Below, in pieces: positions 29,485-39,879 of a stretch of DNA of 64,000 bases. Origin of the DNA: Woronichinia naegeliana WA131 (GTDB taxonomy: Bacteria > Cyanobacteriota > Cyanobacteriia > Cyanobacteriales > Microcystaceae); the NCBI GenBank assembly GCA_025370055.1, contig CP073041.1, forward strand, positions 1 to 64,000. The letters are read 5' to 3'. Under the pieces are notes generated by a model. The model was not told the origin of the DNA. It saw only the letters and a program-made list of their open reading frames with translations, and made no database searches. The position numbers and the translations under genes were made by a program. Positions within the stretch are counted from its first letter, which is position 1. Every line of letters begins with the position of its first letter.

Positions 29485-30290
29485 TAACGATAGGAAAAGT
29501 GTATGAGCAACAGTTAGAAATGTATGAAAAAAAGACAAATAAAGTAGAAAACAGAATCGTGAGTGTAAGCCAACCTCACGTGCGTCCAATAGTGCGTGGA
29601 AAAGCGGGAAAAGCAGTAGAGTTTGGAGCTAAAATATCGGCAAGTAATGTGAATGGCTTTGTCTTCTTAGACAAATTAAGTTGGGATAATTACAACGAAT
29701 CGGGAGATTTACAAGCGCGAATAGAAGAATATAAAAGGGAAACAGGATGTTATCCGGAATCGGTTCATGTGGATAAAATCTATCGAACAAAAGCGAATCG
29801 AGCTTATTGTAAAGAAAGGGATATAAGAATGAGTGGTCCCCGATTGGGAAGACCGCCGAAAGAGGTGAGCAAAGAAAAAAAGAAAGAGGCACGCTCAGAT
29901 GAAAGAGTGCGTAATGCCATTGAGGGTAAATTCGGACAGGGAAAGAGGAAATTTAGTCTTGGTCGAGTGATGGCCAAACTACCTGAGACCTCGGAAACGG
30001 TAATTGCGATGAACTTTTTGGTAATGAATCTTTCTACTCTACTTCAGAAGACAAAAAAGAAAACAAAAAGTAAAAAGTTGTAGAGTCGTTTTTCTTGTGA
30101 AAAATGGTGTTAATTTTCCTCTCTTTTGTGAGGAGTGATTTGTGTTGACCTTTTTAGACAGAAAGGAACAATAGATTAAACAAAATCTGTATTTTGATTT
30201 GTTTCCATAAGGATAAGTTATCTATGCTTTTTCAGTCCATACTTCCCTAACCCACATTTCTTTCGTTTTTTGACTTTTTCAGCAAGCCCC
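29485..30290 (+). mobile_element. IS5/IS1182-like element, copy D: right part
   Basis: Resumes the IS5-like transposase at VYEQQLEMYEKK (29,499), carries its C-terminal 190 codons to TAG 30,083 and the 3' non-coding end. The last base of the terminal repeat is C instead of T. AATT follows (30,291), matching AATT before the left end (25,849), so the composite from 25,853 to 30,290 was once a single insertion. The tail of the transposase has three extra lysine codons (TKKKTK) compared with copies A and F. Confidence 0.85.
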
Positions 30291-30470
30291 AATTATAAAC
30301 TGCAAAATAGTTGATCGCCGTCTCAACTCTCATTAAAAAGTGATCGCGCTTTAACCCAACCCAACCTTGTATGTTGGGAATGGAGGATAGGAGCTATCCT
30401 AATCTCAAGAAGAACAAGAAAAAGAGTGACTCTGAACCCAACCTAAAGCAAAAAGCTTGCTTCGTAGATA

Positions 30471-30611
30471 AAGAGCCTCTTATTTGTTCTTCGGAATGTC
30501 ACCTTCCGCAGACTGGACAGTATCAACGTGGCTTTTCTCAAAAAACCTAGTATTTGCAAGGATAGCGCGGCAGAGTGACAACTATTTTTCTGACTCACAA
30601 GGAGTTAAACC
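30471..30611 (+). ncRNA. Candidate bridge-RNA region of the IS110 element
   Basis: The 141-bp non-coding left end precedes the transposase, where IS110-group elements encode a structured bridge RNA that pairs with donor and target. A stem CGGAA/TTCCG with a 7-nt loop and a pyrimidine-rich stretch are visible. I could not assign guide loops, so the call rests on family knowledge and position. Confidence 0.3.
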
Positions 30612-31634
30612 ATGAGCGAAAAAGAAGCCATTCTCGGCATAGATATTAGTAAAGAAAAATTCTCAGCCGCCTTACTCAAAGGAGAGAAAAAAAGTCAGGT
30701 TAAAGAATTTGCCAATAACCTTGAAGGGTTCGAGCAACTCAAAAAATGGTTGGAGCAAAACCAACTTGAAAAAGTTCATGCCTGCTTAGAAGCCACCAGT
30801 ACCTACGGCCATTCAGTAGCAACTTATTTACACAGTTTAGATCACATTGTCAGTATTGTTAATCCTGCCCGAATTAAAGGATTTGCTCAACGTCGCTTGA
30901 GTCGAACAAAAAATGATCAAGCCGATGCCACAACTATTGCACGATTCTGTTTGGCACTTAAACCACAAGCCTGGACACCCCCAAGTCCAGAAATGGCGCA
31001 ATTACAGTCCTATAGTCGTCGTTTAAGAGCTTTAGAGCAGATGGCAACTCAAGAAAAAAATCGTTTAAAAACAACAGTTGATGAGAGTCTCATAGAAGAT
31101 ATTGAAGCTCATCTTGTGTTTCTAGAAACTCAAATTGACAATGTAAAAAAGCGACAAAAAGAATTGTTGAACGAATATAGTTCTCTAAAAAGTCAAGCAG
31201 ATTTATTGACTTCGATTGTAGGAATTGGTGAGCCGACAGCAATGACCATTCTGGCAGAAATTGGCGATATTAATCAGTTTTCTTCTGCTCGTCAATTAGC
31301 CGCATTTGCGGGTTTAACCCCTCAAGAGCATCAATCGGGAACCTCTGTTAAAGGGAAAACTCGGTTGTGTAAAATTGGTAATCCTCATTTACGTAAGGCT
31401 CTTTATTTTCCTGCCTTGAGTTCTATGCGTCATTGTTCTCCCATGAAGGATTTGCGAGAACGGTTTTTAGAGGCAGGAAAAAACAAGATGCAGATAGTTG
31501 GGGTCGTGATGCACAAACTCATTCGGATTGTTTACGGGGTTCTCAAGTCAGGGAAACCCTTTGACCAGACTAAGTTGGCTCTTCCTAACGTTGTTTTAGA
31601 GGAGGAAACTGATTTTTTGCCTGCTTCCCCTTGA
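30612..31634 (+). CDS. IS110-family transposase (DEDD recombinase)
   Basis: Intact 340-residue recombinase. The RuvC-like N-terminal domain has Asp in GIDISKEKF, Glu in CLEATSTYG and the KNDQADA motif, giving DEDD. The C-terminal Tnp20 domain has VGIGEPTAMTILAEIGD and FAGLTPQEHQSG, with the serine used for strand exchange expected in SGTSVKGK or nearby. AAGGAG lies 8 bases before the ATG. Transcription would run through the non-coding left end first. Confidence 0.93.
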   Translation: MSEKEAILGIDISKEKFSAALLKGEKKSQVKEFANNLEGFEQLKKWLEQNQLEKVHACLEATSTYGHSVATYLHSLDHIVSIVNPARIKGFAQRRLSRTKNDQADATTIARFCLALKPQAWTPPSPEMAQLQSYSRRLRALEQMATQEKNRLKTTVDESLIEDIEAHLVFLETQIDNVKKRQKELLNEYSSLKSQADLLTSIVGIGEPTAMTILAEIGDINQFSSARQLAAFAGLTPQEHQSGTSVKGKTRLCKIGNPHLRKALYFPALSSMRHCSPMKDLRERFLEAGKNKMQIVGVVMHKLIRIVYGVLKSGKPFDQTKLALPNVVLEEETDFLPASP

Positions 31635-31701
31635 CACTTAACACAGTATCTACGAAGCGGTGATCGCACTTATTTCTCTCGAACGGGAGTGAAATCGATT
31701 A

Positions 31702-32850
31702 TTAGCCATTTTCAATTTTCTCAATTAATGAATTTGCCAATTCATTTGTAGAACATCTCCTGAGATCAATATACGCAACATTTGAGGACAACCCCACGAT
31801 TGTCACATCATCAATCTTTACTGGAAGTAAATACGTTTCTGTGCGTTTTCCTCTCGCATCCTTGCCTATCTCAAGTTCAAAGTTAGTCCAGTCTTTTTCT
31901 CGGTAATGCTCGGATAAGAAGATAACCATATACTGTGCATCATTGGCATATACATCTGATAATTTGATTCTAAGGTCTGTTCCCCATAGCTGGTGTTGAA
32001 CATCAAAATCATAAAAGACAGTGTAACCAGCATTATTTAGTATGTCTTTGAACTCCTCTACAATAGCTCTATCTTCACCTGCAAACGAAACCGCAACGTC
32101 CCATGGGCAACCAGTACACCTTAACTTTATAGATTGTCCTATCTCGTCAAGATCAATTAAACTTAAATATAACCCGAAAGATGGATCTTCAATAGATATA
32201 CTTTCAGAATCACGATTAACATAAATTGCATCGTCAAGACCTCTCTCTTCAATTACTGATGGCAAATATTTAAGACAATTATGGAATGATGTTGTCTTCT
32301 TCGCCCTTTCTTTTATGTCATCTATTTGAGACAACAACCTCTGCTGAATTTCTTGAAACTGAATTTCTCCCTTGCCAATAATACTGACAATCTTAATTAT
32401 ATCAAAATAAGTATGGTGAACTGACCTGGCTTGCTGCTTACCCTTACATAGGCCAACAAGCTTATTATGATATTTAGCTCTATATATTCTTAGAACTCCG
32501 TCTTTTATTTCATCCATTTGGCAAGATATAATTTTGCACTCAGGTTCCGTTTTTAAAACCTTATTTCTTATACAAGCAACTCGACAGATCACCTGAATAG
32601 CAGAAGGTATGCCATCTGAAGCTAAAACAAACTGATTGCGCGATTCGTCAGATATTTTAATATTTAAACATTTCTCTCCAAGTTCAATAATTCTTGTGCA
32701 AAATTTATCATCCTGTCGCTTCATATCATAAACATCATTCCTAATTCCTAATTCAGAATCAATGTCGAGCATTTGTTTACTAGAACTTGCAATTCCTATT
32801 ATGAAAAAGCGAATATTTTGCTCATTCCATCTTTTTAATTTGGTAGTGTT
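31702..32850 (-). pseudogene. 5'-truncated NTPase-TIR protein
   Basis: The C-terminal 130 residues form a TIR domain: CPWDVAVSFAGEDR, then VFYDFD, IFLSEHY and the catalytic-type Glu in DWTNFELEIG. Before it lies the C-terminal lid and winged-helix part of a P-loop NTPase (IGIRNDVYDM-type segment, DGIPSAIQVICR). An ATG at 32,772 would give 356 residues, but the frame continues upstream through the sensor strand RFFIIGIASSS to a stop at about 32,851, and the Walker A and B parts are absent. It is a remnant of a TIR defence-type protein; a short expressed TIR form is possible. Confidence 0.75.
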
Positions 32851-32990
32851 CTAAATCTGTAGATAAGTCATTCCCTGATAGCTTAATTCACTACAATTCA
32901 AAAAATCAATCCACAGGTTTGCAACATTACCAAACGTTTCTCTAATTTGCGATCCCCTAACTATCAGGAGGGTCAGATTTTCGCTAACCT
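32851..32990. other. Junction region upstream of the truncated TIR gene
   Basis: No gene. The NTPase homology stops at about 32,851 without a recognisable IS end. The break that removed the NTPase 5' end lies here. Confidence 0.4.
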
Positions 32991-33170
32991 CTAAAATCGG
33001 TCTAACCAGTCTAACATCTGGGCTAATTGTTCAATGTCCACTAAGCCATACTGCCAAAGTAGCATCGGCAACTCAGAAGGGGCTTGCTGAATTTGACGAA
33101 CTGCTAAATGGATTTGATCCGTGGTGAGATTGAGATCATCAATGAGGAAGGCGATAAATTTCTCCAGCAT
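32991..33170 (-). CDS. DUF2949-type small cyanobacterial protein
   Basis: A 59-residue ORF starting MLEKFIAFLIDDLNLTTDQ and ending MLDWLDRF, the size and pattern of the cyanobacterial DUF2949 family: an amphipathic helical small protein ending in a short acidic/aromatic segment. Function unknown. No clear Shine-Dalgarno. It lies 22 bp after the next small gene, in the same direction. Confidence 0.65.
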   Translation of the reverse strand: MLEKFIAFLIDDLNLTTDQIHLAVRQIQQAPSELPMLLWQYGLVDIEQLAQMLDWLDRF

Positions 33171-33192
33171 GGCTATGGTAATTCAATAATTC

Positions 33193-33339
33193 TTAACGAG
33201 GAATTCGACGGGGACTAGCACGATCAATCACAGGAACCGGAATAACTTCAAGTTCCGACTGGGCTTGCTCCTGAGACAATTGCCGTACCACGAATACGAT
33301 GGCGACAGCTAAAATTGCACAGATGGCACTAAACATCAT
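33193..33339 (-). CDS. Small single-span membrane protein
   Basis: A 48-residue ORF: an N-terminal membrane helix (FSAICAILAVAIVFVV), a Gln/Glu-rich stretch, and a proline-containing basic tail. AAAGGA lies 6 to 10 bases before the ATG pair at 33,339 and 33,336, a good ribosome site. It may form a two-gene unit with the DUF2949 gene. Function unknown. Confidence 0.6.
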   Translation of the reverse strand: MMFSAICAILAVAIVFVVRQLSQEQAQSELEVIPVPVIDRASPRRIPR

Positions 33340-33506
33340 GATCGAAGTCCTTTTGTAAAGTTATGTAAACAATATTAATCTTTCTCGGCCGCGATCGCAA
33401 CCCCGACTATGAAGAAAAAATTAAGAAAAAACCCACGTGGACACAGGGTCTAGGTGGGATACAAGGACTTTATTTGGTTTAATTTTAAATATTAGTACGT
33501 TAATCC
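33340..33506. other. Intergenic region with hairpin after the DUF3155 gene
   Basis: Contains one HIP1 site and an imperfect hairpin CCCAC...GTGGG (33,430-33,456), just 3' of the leftward DUF3155 gene. It may act as a terminator for that gene. Otherwise nothing is recognised. Confidence 0.35.
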
Positions 33507-33833
33507 TTAACGAACACTGGAGGCTCCAACCGGCGTTTTGGCCACAGGAGTCGGAGGTTGATATTCCCGTAAACTGGGGAAGAGAAAATGATTCTCTTCA
33601 ACATACTGAGCACCAAACAAACCCTTCTCGGCCCAGAAATATCTGTCCGTAGTGTGCTCATTTCGTTTTACAATTAACAGGGCAGGAGGCTCGATCCCTA
33701 ACGTTTGGATATATTTGCGAGCGGCCGTAACAGGCTTATCTTCACCGCTCTCTATACTATGTTGGGGTACGAGTTCTAGGATTTTGCGTCCTTCTTGCCG
33801 ACGGCGGCTTTTCCGTTTCCGTTTCCGTGCCAA
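33507..33833 (-). CDS. DUF3155-family cyanobacterial protein
   Basis: A 108-residue protein with a very basic N-terminus (ARKRKRKSRRRQEGRK) followed by HSIESGEDKPVTAARKYI, the hallmark of DUF3155, a family kept across cyanobacteria. The basic start suggests nucleic-acid or ribosome association, but this is not known. Divergent from the sensor kinase gene; the 232-bp gap between them carries both promoters. Confidence 0.8.
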   Translation of the reverse strand: MARKRKRKSRRRQEGRKILELVPQHSIESGEDKPVTAARKYIQTLGIEPPALLIVKRNEHTTDRYFWAEKGLFGAQYVEENHFLFPSLREYQPPTPVAKTPVGASSVR

Positions 33834-34065
33834 CCCAGTTACCTCCTATTTCAGGGATATGGTGTAATCATAGTTACAAAAGCTGTGATGATCATAACCC
33901 TTCTCTTCAGGAAAATCAACTTCATCCAAGGAGGGGATCAAAGAAGCAGATATTTCACCAATCGCTTACAGAATAAGGCTTTTGGGAGGTTAACCTCTAG
34001 CAAATCTCGCCAATCAAGCTTTAAAAAAATTATTAATTTGTTACAAATAGGGAACCTAAGGGTTA

Positions 34066-35406
34066 ATGTCCTCTCCTCAGCTTCTGTCCTACGCTCCTAG
34101 TTCAGCCTTCGTTAGTCTCTGTCAATCTCAAGTGCGGCTTTTGCAACAAGGACTACAGGTAGATTCTTGCGAAGTTTACATAACCCGATCGCCCCAGATG
34201 GCAGAAGAGGCAGAATGGGTTCCTGTCGTCAGTTACGCTCAATCCCCTCAGGCTTTTGTTTCTGAGGCTGGGTTCACTAGATTACCACAGCAGGGGAACT
34301 CTAATCATTTTTCTGAGTTAGATTGGCATATTTCTTCCTTAACAGAGCGGGAAATGATCACGGGAATGTTACAACCCCTGAGAACTCAGTCACCCCTTGC
34401 GGGTCTATCCGCCATTCAACCCTTGGTTTTACCCTTGCTCTATCAAGAGACGATGGTGGGGGTGTTAGTCATTGGTCGAGATACGGCTCTATGGCAATCC
34501 CAGGAATTACAGCAGCTTGATCAGATTGCCCAAACCATGGCGATCGCCTGCATTTTAGATCAACGACAAGCTTGGTACGAACAACAATTACAACAGCAGC
34601 AAAGCCGTCAACAATGGGAACGGGATCATTGGGATGATCTACTCCACCAATTACGCAATCCCTTAACAGCCCTCCGCACCTTTGGCAAGCTTCTGCTCAA
34701 ACGCTTAGGCAGTGATCCCAAAAGTCAAACGGTCGTAGAAGGGATAGTACGAGAAGGGGAGCATTTACAGGAATTATTACAAAGCTTTGAAAGTCAAGTT
34801 CAAAAAGCTATTCCTTTAGGGATCAATCCTGGTTCAGGGCTAGAGGTTTGGCCAGAAAAGCTATCCTCTGCTATCTCGCCGTTACTCTTACCGAGTCCCC
34901 AACTGCCCCTTTCCTCCCTGCTCCTGCAACCGATTCTGACCAATGTTTTACTAGCCGAAACGCCGATCGCCCAGGAACGTCAGATTTGTTTAAATATTGA
35001 CCTATTAGAGGATCTGCCCCCAGTTTTAGGGAATGCCCAGGCTCTGCGCGAAGTTCTGAGTAATTTGATCGATAATGCCTTGAAATATACCCCCAGCTTA
35101 GGAGAAGTTACCGTTCGTCTTGGCATTGAACATCCCACCGATCCCCAACAATGGCAGGGCATTGAAATTGCGGATACCGGTTATGGCATCCCCAGGGAGG
35201 ATCAAGATCATATTTTTGAACGTCATTATCGAGGGGTGAAGGCCCAGGGAGAAATCCCTGGTACAGGTTTAGGATTGGCGATCGCCCAGGAATTGGTGAC
35301 ATCAATGCAAGGAGAACTACATTTAATCAGCCCCAACCCCAGCAGCCACGATCCCCGTTATCCCGGGTCTATCTTCCAACTATGGCTCAGAATTGCCCGA
35401 ACCTAG
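34066..35406 (+). CDS. hik2: GAF-domain sensor histidine kinase Hik2-like
   Basis: A 446-residue soluble kinase. A GAF domain (about 10-165) leads into a coiled coil, the H-box with H194 in LLHQLRNPLTALRTFGKLL, and the ATPase domain with NLIDNALKYTP, ADTGYGIP and GTGLGLAIA. Cys19 is present; in Hik2, homologue of the chloroplast sensor kinase CSK, this cysteine is reported to hold an iron-sulphur cluster that senses redox state. The ATG at 34,066 puts the cysteine at exactly residue 19, which supports the start. Partner regulators of Hik2 are not in this window. Confidence 0.82.
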   Translation: MSSPQLLSYAPSSAFVSLCQSQVRLLQQGLQVDSCEVYITRSPQMAEEAEWVPVVSYAQSPQAFVSEAGFTRLPQQGNSNHFSELDWHISSLTEREMITGMLQPLRTQSPLAGLSAIQPLVLPLLYQETMVGVLVIGRDTALWQSQELQQLDQIAQTMAIACILDQRQAWYEQQLQQQQSRQQWERDHWDDLLHQLRNPLTALRTFGKLLLKRLGSDPKSQTVVEGIVREGEHLQELLQSFESQVQKAIPLGINPGSGLEVWPEKLSSAISPLLLPSPQLPLSSLLLQPILTNVLLAETPIAQERQICLNIDLLEDLPPVLGNAQALREVLSNLIDNALKYTPSLGEVTVRLGIEHPTDPQQWQGIEIADTGYGIPREDQDHIFERHYRGVKAQGEIPGTGLGLAIAQELVTSMQGELHLISPNPSSHDPRYPGSIFQLWLRIART

Positions 35407-35449
35407 GCAAGGTGTGATAATATCACGGTGATTTTTCTATCTCAGACTC

Positions 35450-36697
35450 ATGCATCAAAAATCATTCCTGCTTCCTCTTTTTGCAGCGTTAACGGCCTTA
35501 GGGTTAGTGACGGCCTGTGGCTCAAATAATGCTCCTACCGCCAATAGTCCCAGTTTAGGAACCGCAGCCAATAATACGGCCTCCCCCACTGACAATAATA
35601 CGAATGCGATTCCCATCGGCATTGGCGTTTCCCAAACTAGCAACGTTGCACTACTCGGACAAGAACAGGTGAGCGGAGCTAAAATTGCAGAAGAAATGCT
35701 CAATGCCCAGGGAGGAGTCAATGGTACGCCCATTAAACTGGTTTTTCAGGATACAGCCGGAGATGAGCAATCTGCCATTAACGCTTTTAACACCCTGATT
35801 ACTCAAGATAAAGTGGTGGGTATTGTTGGCCCCAGTTCCTCTCAACAGGCTTTTGCCGCCGATCCGATCGCCGAACGCAATAAAGTCCCTGTGCTGGCCC
35901 CTTCCAACACGGCCAAAGGCATTCCTCAGATTGGAGAATATATTAGTCGGGTTTCTTCCCCTGTTTCCATTGTTGCCCCGATCGCTGTGGCTGAAGCCCT
36001 TAAAATTAATCCTCAGATCAAAAAAGTTGCCGTTTTCTTTGCCCAAAATGATGCCTATAGTAAATCGGAAACGGAAATCTTTCAAAAAACCGTTAAAGAT
36101 AAAAAATTAGATTTGGTTACGGTGCAGAAATTCCAAACAACTGATACAGACTTTCAATCCCAAGCAACCAATGCCATTAATCTTAAACCAGACTTAATTA
36201 TTATTTCAGGATTAGCAGCCGATGGCGGCAATGTGATTAAGCAACTGCGTGAATTAGGTTATAAAGGCTTAATTATTGGTGGGAATGGTTTAAACACCTC
36301 AAATATGTTTCCCGTCTGTCAGAAAAACTGTGATGGGGTGATTATTGCCCAGTCCTATAGTCCCGATCTCAATAATCCCATTAACCAAAAATTTCGCGCT
36401 GCCTATAAAGCCAAAAATCAAAAAGAACCGCCTCAATTTGCAGCCCAAGCTTTTACTGGTGTTCAGGTCTTTGTCGAGTCTCTCAATGCGATCGATAAAC
36501 AAACTAAAGTAAGTTCCTTGCCTTTACCAGAATTGAGAACCAAACTGAACGAGCAAATTCTCAAGGGAACCTACGAAACGCCTATTGGAGAAATTTCTTT
36601 TGATCCAGAGGGGGAAGTTAAACAGAAACAATTCTTTGTCGCTCAAATTAAAATGAATCCCGATGGCAAAGATGGCAAATTTGTTTTTCTTAAATAA
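35450..36697 (+). CDS. natB: Amino-acid ABC transporter substrate-binding lipoprotein, NatB/LivJ type
   Basis: A 415-residue type-I periplasmic binding protein with lipobox LVTAC (Cys23), an Asn/Thr/Pro-rich linker (24-50) and the Leu/Ile/Val-binding fold (GIGVSQTSNVALLGQEQVSG, VGPSSSQQAFAADPIAE). It matches the binding protein of the cyanobacterial N-I neutral amino-acid permease. It starts an operon with two permeases and an ATPase (spacings 12, 44 and, after the protease-like gene, an overlap). The promoter probably lies in the 43 bp after hik2, or transcription comes from hik2. Confidence 0.87.
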   Translation: MHQKSFLLPLFAALTALGLVTACGSNNAPTANSPSLGTAANNTASPTDNNTNAIPIGIGVSQTSNVALLGQEQVSGAKIAEEMLNAQGGVNGTPIKLVFQDTAGDEQSAINAFNTLITQDKVVGIVGPSSSQQAFAADPIAERNKVPVLAPSNTAKGIPQIGEYISRVSSPVSIVAPIAVAEALKINPQIKKVAVFFAQNDAYSKSETEIFQKTVKDKKLDLVTVQKFQTTDTDFQSQATNAINLKPDLIIISGLAADGGNVIKQLRELGYKGLIIGGNGLNTSNMFPVCQKNCDGVIIAQSYSPDLNNPINQKFRAAYKAKNQKEPPQFAAQAFTGVQVFVESLNAIDKQTKVSSLPLPELRTKLNEQILKGTYETPIGEISFDPEGEVKQKQFFVAQIKMNPDGKDGKFVFLK

Positions 36698-36709
36698 GAT
36701 TAGGCCCTA

Positions 36710-37660
36710 ATGGATTTTACCGTTTTCTTCCAACAGTTTCTAAATGGACTCTCCATCGGTAGTGTCTATGCAATTTTCGCCCTGGGCTATACGCTGATTT
36801 TTTCCATTTTAGGTATTATTAACTTTGCTCACGGGGCTATTTTTACCCTAGGAGCCTATTTTGTCTATTTTTTAATTGGCGGCAGTTCGGGTTTTAACGG
36901 TTGGTTAGCTAATTCTAAATTGCCCTTTGCCCTGCCCTTTGCGATCGCCTTAATCTTAGGGAGTATTTTAGCGGGAATAACCGCCTTAATTGTGGAAAGA
37001 CTGGCTTTTAGACCCTTGAGAAACAAAAAAGCTGATCCCCTATTAACTTTAGTTTCTAGCCTAGGAGCCGCCGTTTTTATTGTCAATCTTATTCAACTTG
37101 TTTTTGGGGCAGAAATTTATACCTTTCCAGAGAATATCTATGGCAATTTACCGGCGGCGATTAACTTTGGTTCAACCGATAAACCGATTTTAATTAGAAC
37201 TGCCCAAATTGTGATTTTTCTTGTCTCTGGTTTGACGGTGGCGATTCTGACCTATGTCATTAACTATACGAAAATTGGTAAAGCCTTACAGGCCGTGGCT
37301 GAAGATCCAATGACGGCCAGTTTATTAGGCATTAATCCCGAACAGTATATTGTTTTAACGTTCTTTCTGAGTGGTTTTCTCGGTGGTATGGCAGGAGCCT
37401 TAGTGGGAACCAGTGTCAGCATTGCTGGCCCCTATTTTGGCATTACCTTTGGACTGAAAGGTTTAGGCGTGATTGTGTTAGGTGGATTAGGCAATATTCC
37501 AGGTGCAGTCATGGGAGGATTGGTAATTGGATTAGCCGAATCCTTTGTACCGAGTGAATATTCCGGCTATCGAGAAGCAATTTCTTTTACCCTTTTATTT
37601 TTAATGTTATTGATTCGGCCCCAGGGTTTATTTGGCCGTTCCCAAACGGCTAAGGTTTAA
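36710..37660 (+). CDS. Branched-chain/neutral amino-acid ABC permease, LivH type
   Basis: A 316-residue inner-membrane subunit with about eight helices. The N-terminus LNGLSIGSVYAIFALGYTLIF with NFAHGAIFTLGAY is diagnostic of LivH. The cytoplasmic EAA-like loop is VAEDPMTASLLGINP. The subunit pairs with the LivM-type gene 44 bp downstream. The Nat subunit letter cannot be assigned with certainty. Confidence 0.92.
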   Translation: MDFTVFFQQFLNGLSIGSVYAIFALGYTLIFSILGIINFAHGAIFTLGAYFVYFLIGGSSGFNGWLANSKLPFALPFAIALILGSILAGITALIVERLAFRPLRNKKADPLLTLVSSLGAAVFIVNLIQLVFGAEIYTFPENIYGNLPAAINFGSTDKPILIRTAQIVIFLVSGLTVAILTYVINYTKIGKALQAVAEDPMTASLLGINPEQYIVLTFFLSGFLGGMAGALVGTSVSIAGPYFGITFGLKGLGVIVLGGLGNIPGAVMGGLVIGLAESFVPSEYSGYREAISFTLLFLMLLIRPQGLFGRSQTAKV

Positions 37661-37704
37661 CGTCTTTTTCTTTAAAATTCTCTATTTTTACCAGAGCCAA
37701 TCAG

Positions 37705-38640
37705 ATGACAGATTTTCTGAATAGCTATAGTTCCTTAATTATCTCCATGTTATCCGGGGCAATTTTAGGATTGTCAGTGTATTTTCCTCTGATGGCGGGG
37801 CAATTATCCCTCGCGAGTCCAGGTTTTTATGCCCTAGGGGGTTATATTGCCGCTATTCTTTCGACCAAAGTATTGCCCTTTTCAGGTGAGCTTTTTCCAA
37901 TACCTTGGTTGGCCTTAGAATTAGTCATTACAGCCATTATTTCCGTCATTTTAGCGATTTTATTAGGCATTCCTGTTCTACGCTTACGGGGAATTTATTT
38001 GGCGATCGCCACCATTGCCTTTGTAGAAATTTTACGAATTATCGCGCTTAACCTGGAGATTACGGGGGGAGCCGTCGGTATTTTTGCCATTCCCCAACCT
38101 TTTCATTCTCAATTGAGTTATCTCTGGTTAATGTTACCACTTTTAGGCTTAACAATGTTGTTTCTTTACCGCTTAGAAAAAGTTAGGGTAGGACGGGCCT
38201 TAAGCGCGATTCGAGAAGATGAATTGGCCAGTGGTGCGATGGGCATTAACCCAACCTATTATAAGGTTTTATCTTTTACCCTGGGATGTGTGTTAGCCGG
38301 TTTAGTGGGTGTTATTAACGCTCATTTTTTAAATACCTGGAATGCCCGTCAGGGAACCTTTGATGCCAGTATCATTTTCCTGGCTTTTGTTCTAATTGGT
38401 GGTTCTCGAACCTTTATTGGGCCAGTATTAGGGGGTATCATTTTAACCGCTTTACCTGAAGTGCTGAGGGCGATCGCGGGTCTATCTAGTTTACCCGTTG
38501 GCTTGGCGACTTTTTTAAGAGATGGTCGTCTGCTCATTTTTGGTTTTTTGATTGTCGTCGGTAGTATTTTCTATCCCCAGGGAATGATCACGCCGGAATT
38601 ATTAAAAAGTTTAGGGCTTAAATTCAGTTTTAAAAAATAG
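37705..38640 (+). CDS. Branched-chain/neutral amino-acid ABC permease, LivM type
   Basis: A 311-residue membrane subunit partnering the LivH-type permease. Typical LivM features: GQLSLASPGFYALGGYIAA near the start, VLRLRGIYLAIATIAFVEI, and the coupling loop AIREDELASGAMGINP. Ends 38 bp before a small aspartic-protease-like gene placed inside the operon. Confidence 0.92.
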   Translation: MTDFLNSYSSLIISMLSGAILGLSVYFPLMAGQLSLASPGFYALGGYIAAILSTKVLPFSGELFPIPWLALELVITAIISVILAILLGIPVLRLRGIYLAIATIAFVEILRIIALNLEITGGAVGIFAIPQPFHSQLSYLWLMLPLLGLTMLFLYRLEKVRVGRALSAIREDELASGAMGINPTYYKVLSFTLGCVLAGLVGVINAHFLNTWNARQGTFDASIIFLAFVLIGGSRTFIGPVLGGIILTALPEVLRAIAGLSSLPVGLATFLRDGRLLIFGFLIVVGSIFYPQGMITPELLKSLGLKFSFKK

Positions 38641-38648
38641 CTTTATAA

Positions 38649-39877
<1,229 letters not shown>

Positions 39878-39879
39878 GT

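Larger units (their letters stand above)
30459..31658 (+). mobile_element. IS110-family insertion sequence
   Basis: Contains one transposase gene and about 150 bp of non-coding sequence on its left. Perfect 12-bp inverted repeats, GCTTCGTAGATA at 30,459 and TATCTACGAAGC at 31,647, flank it; the true ends may lie near or outside them since IS110 elements lack classical terminal repeats. The left end has a CGGAA/TTCCG hairpin (30,492-30,508). In this family that position may encode the bridge RNA. Confidence 0.65.
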
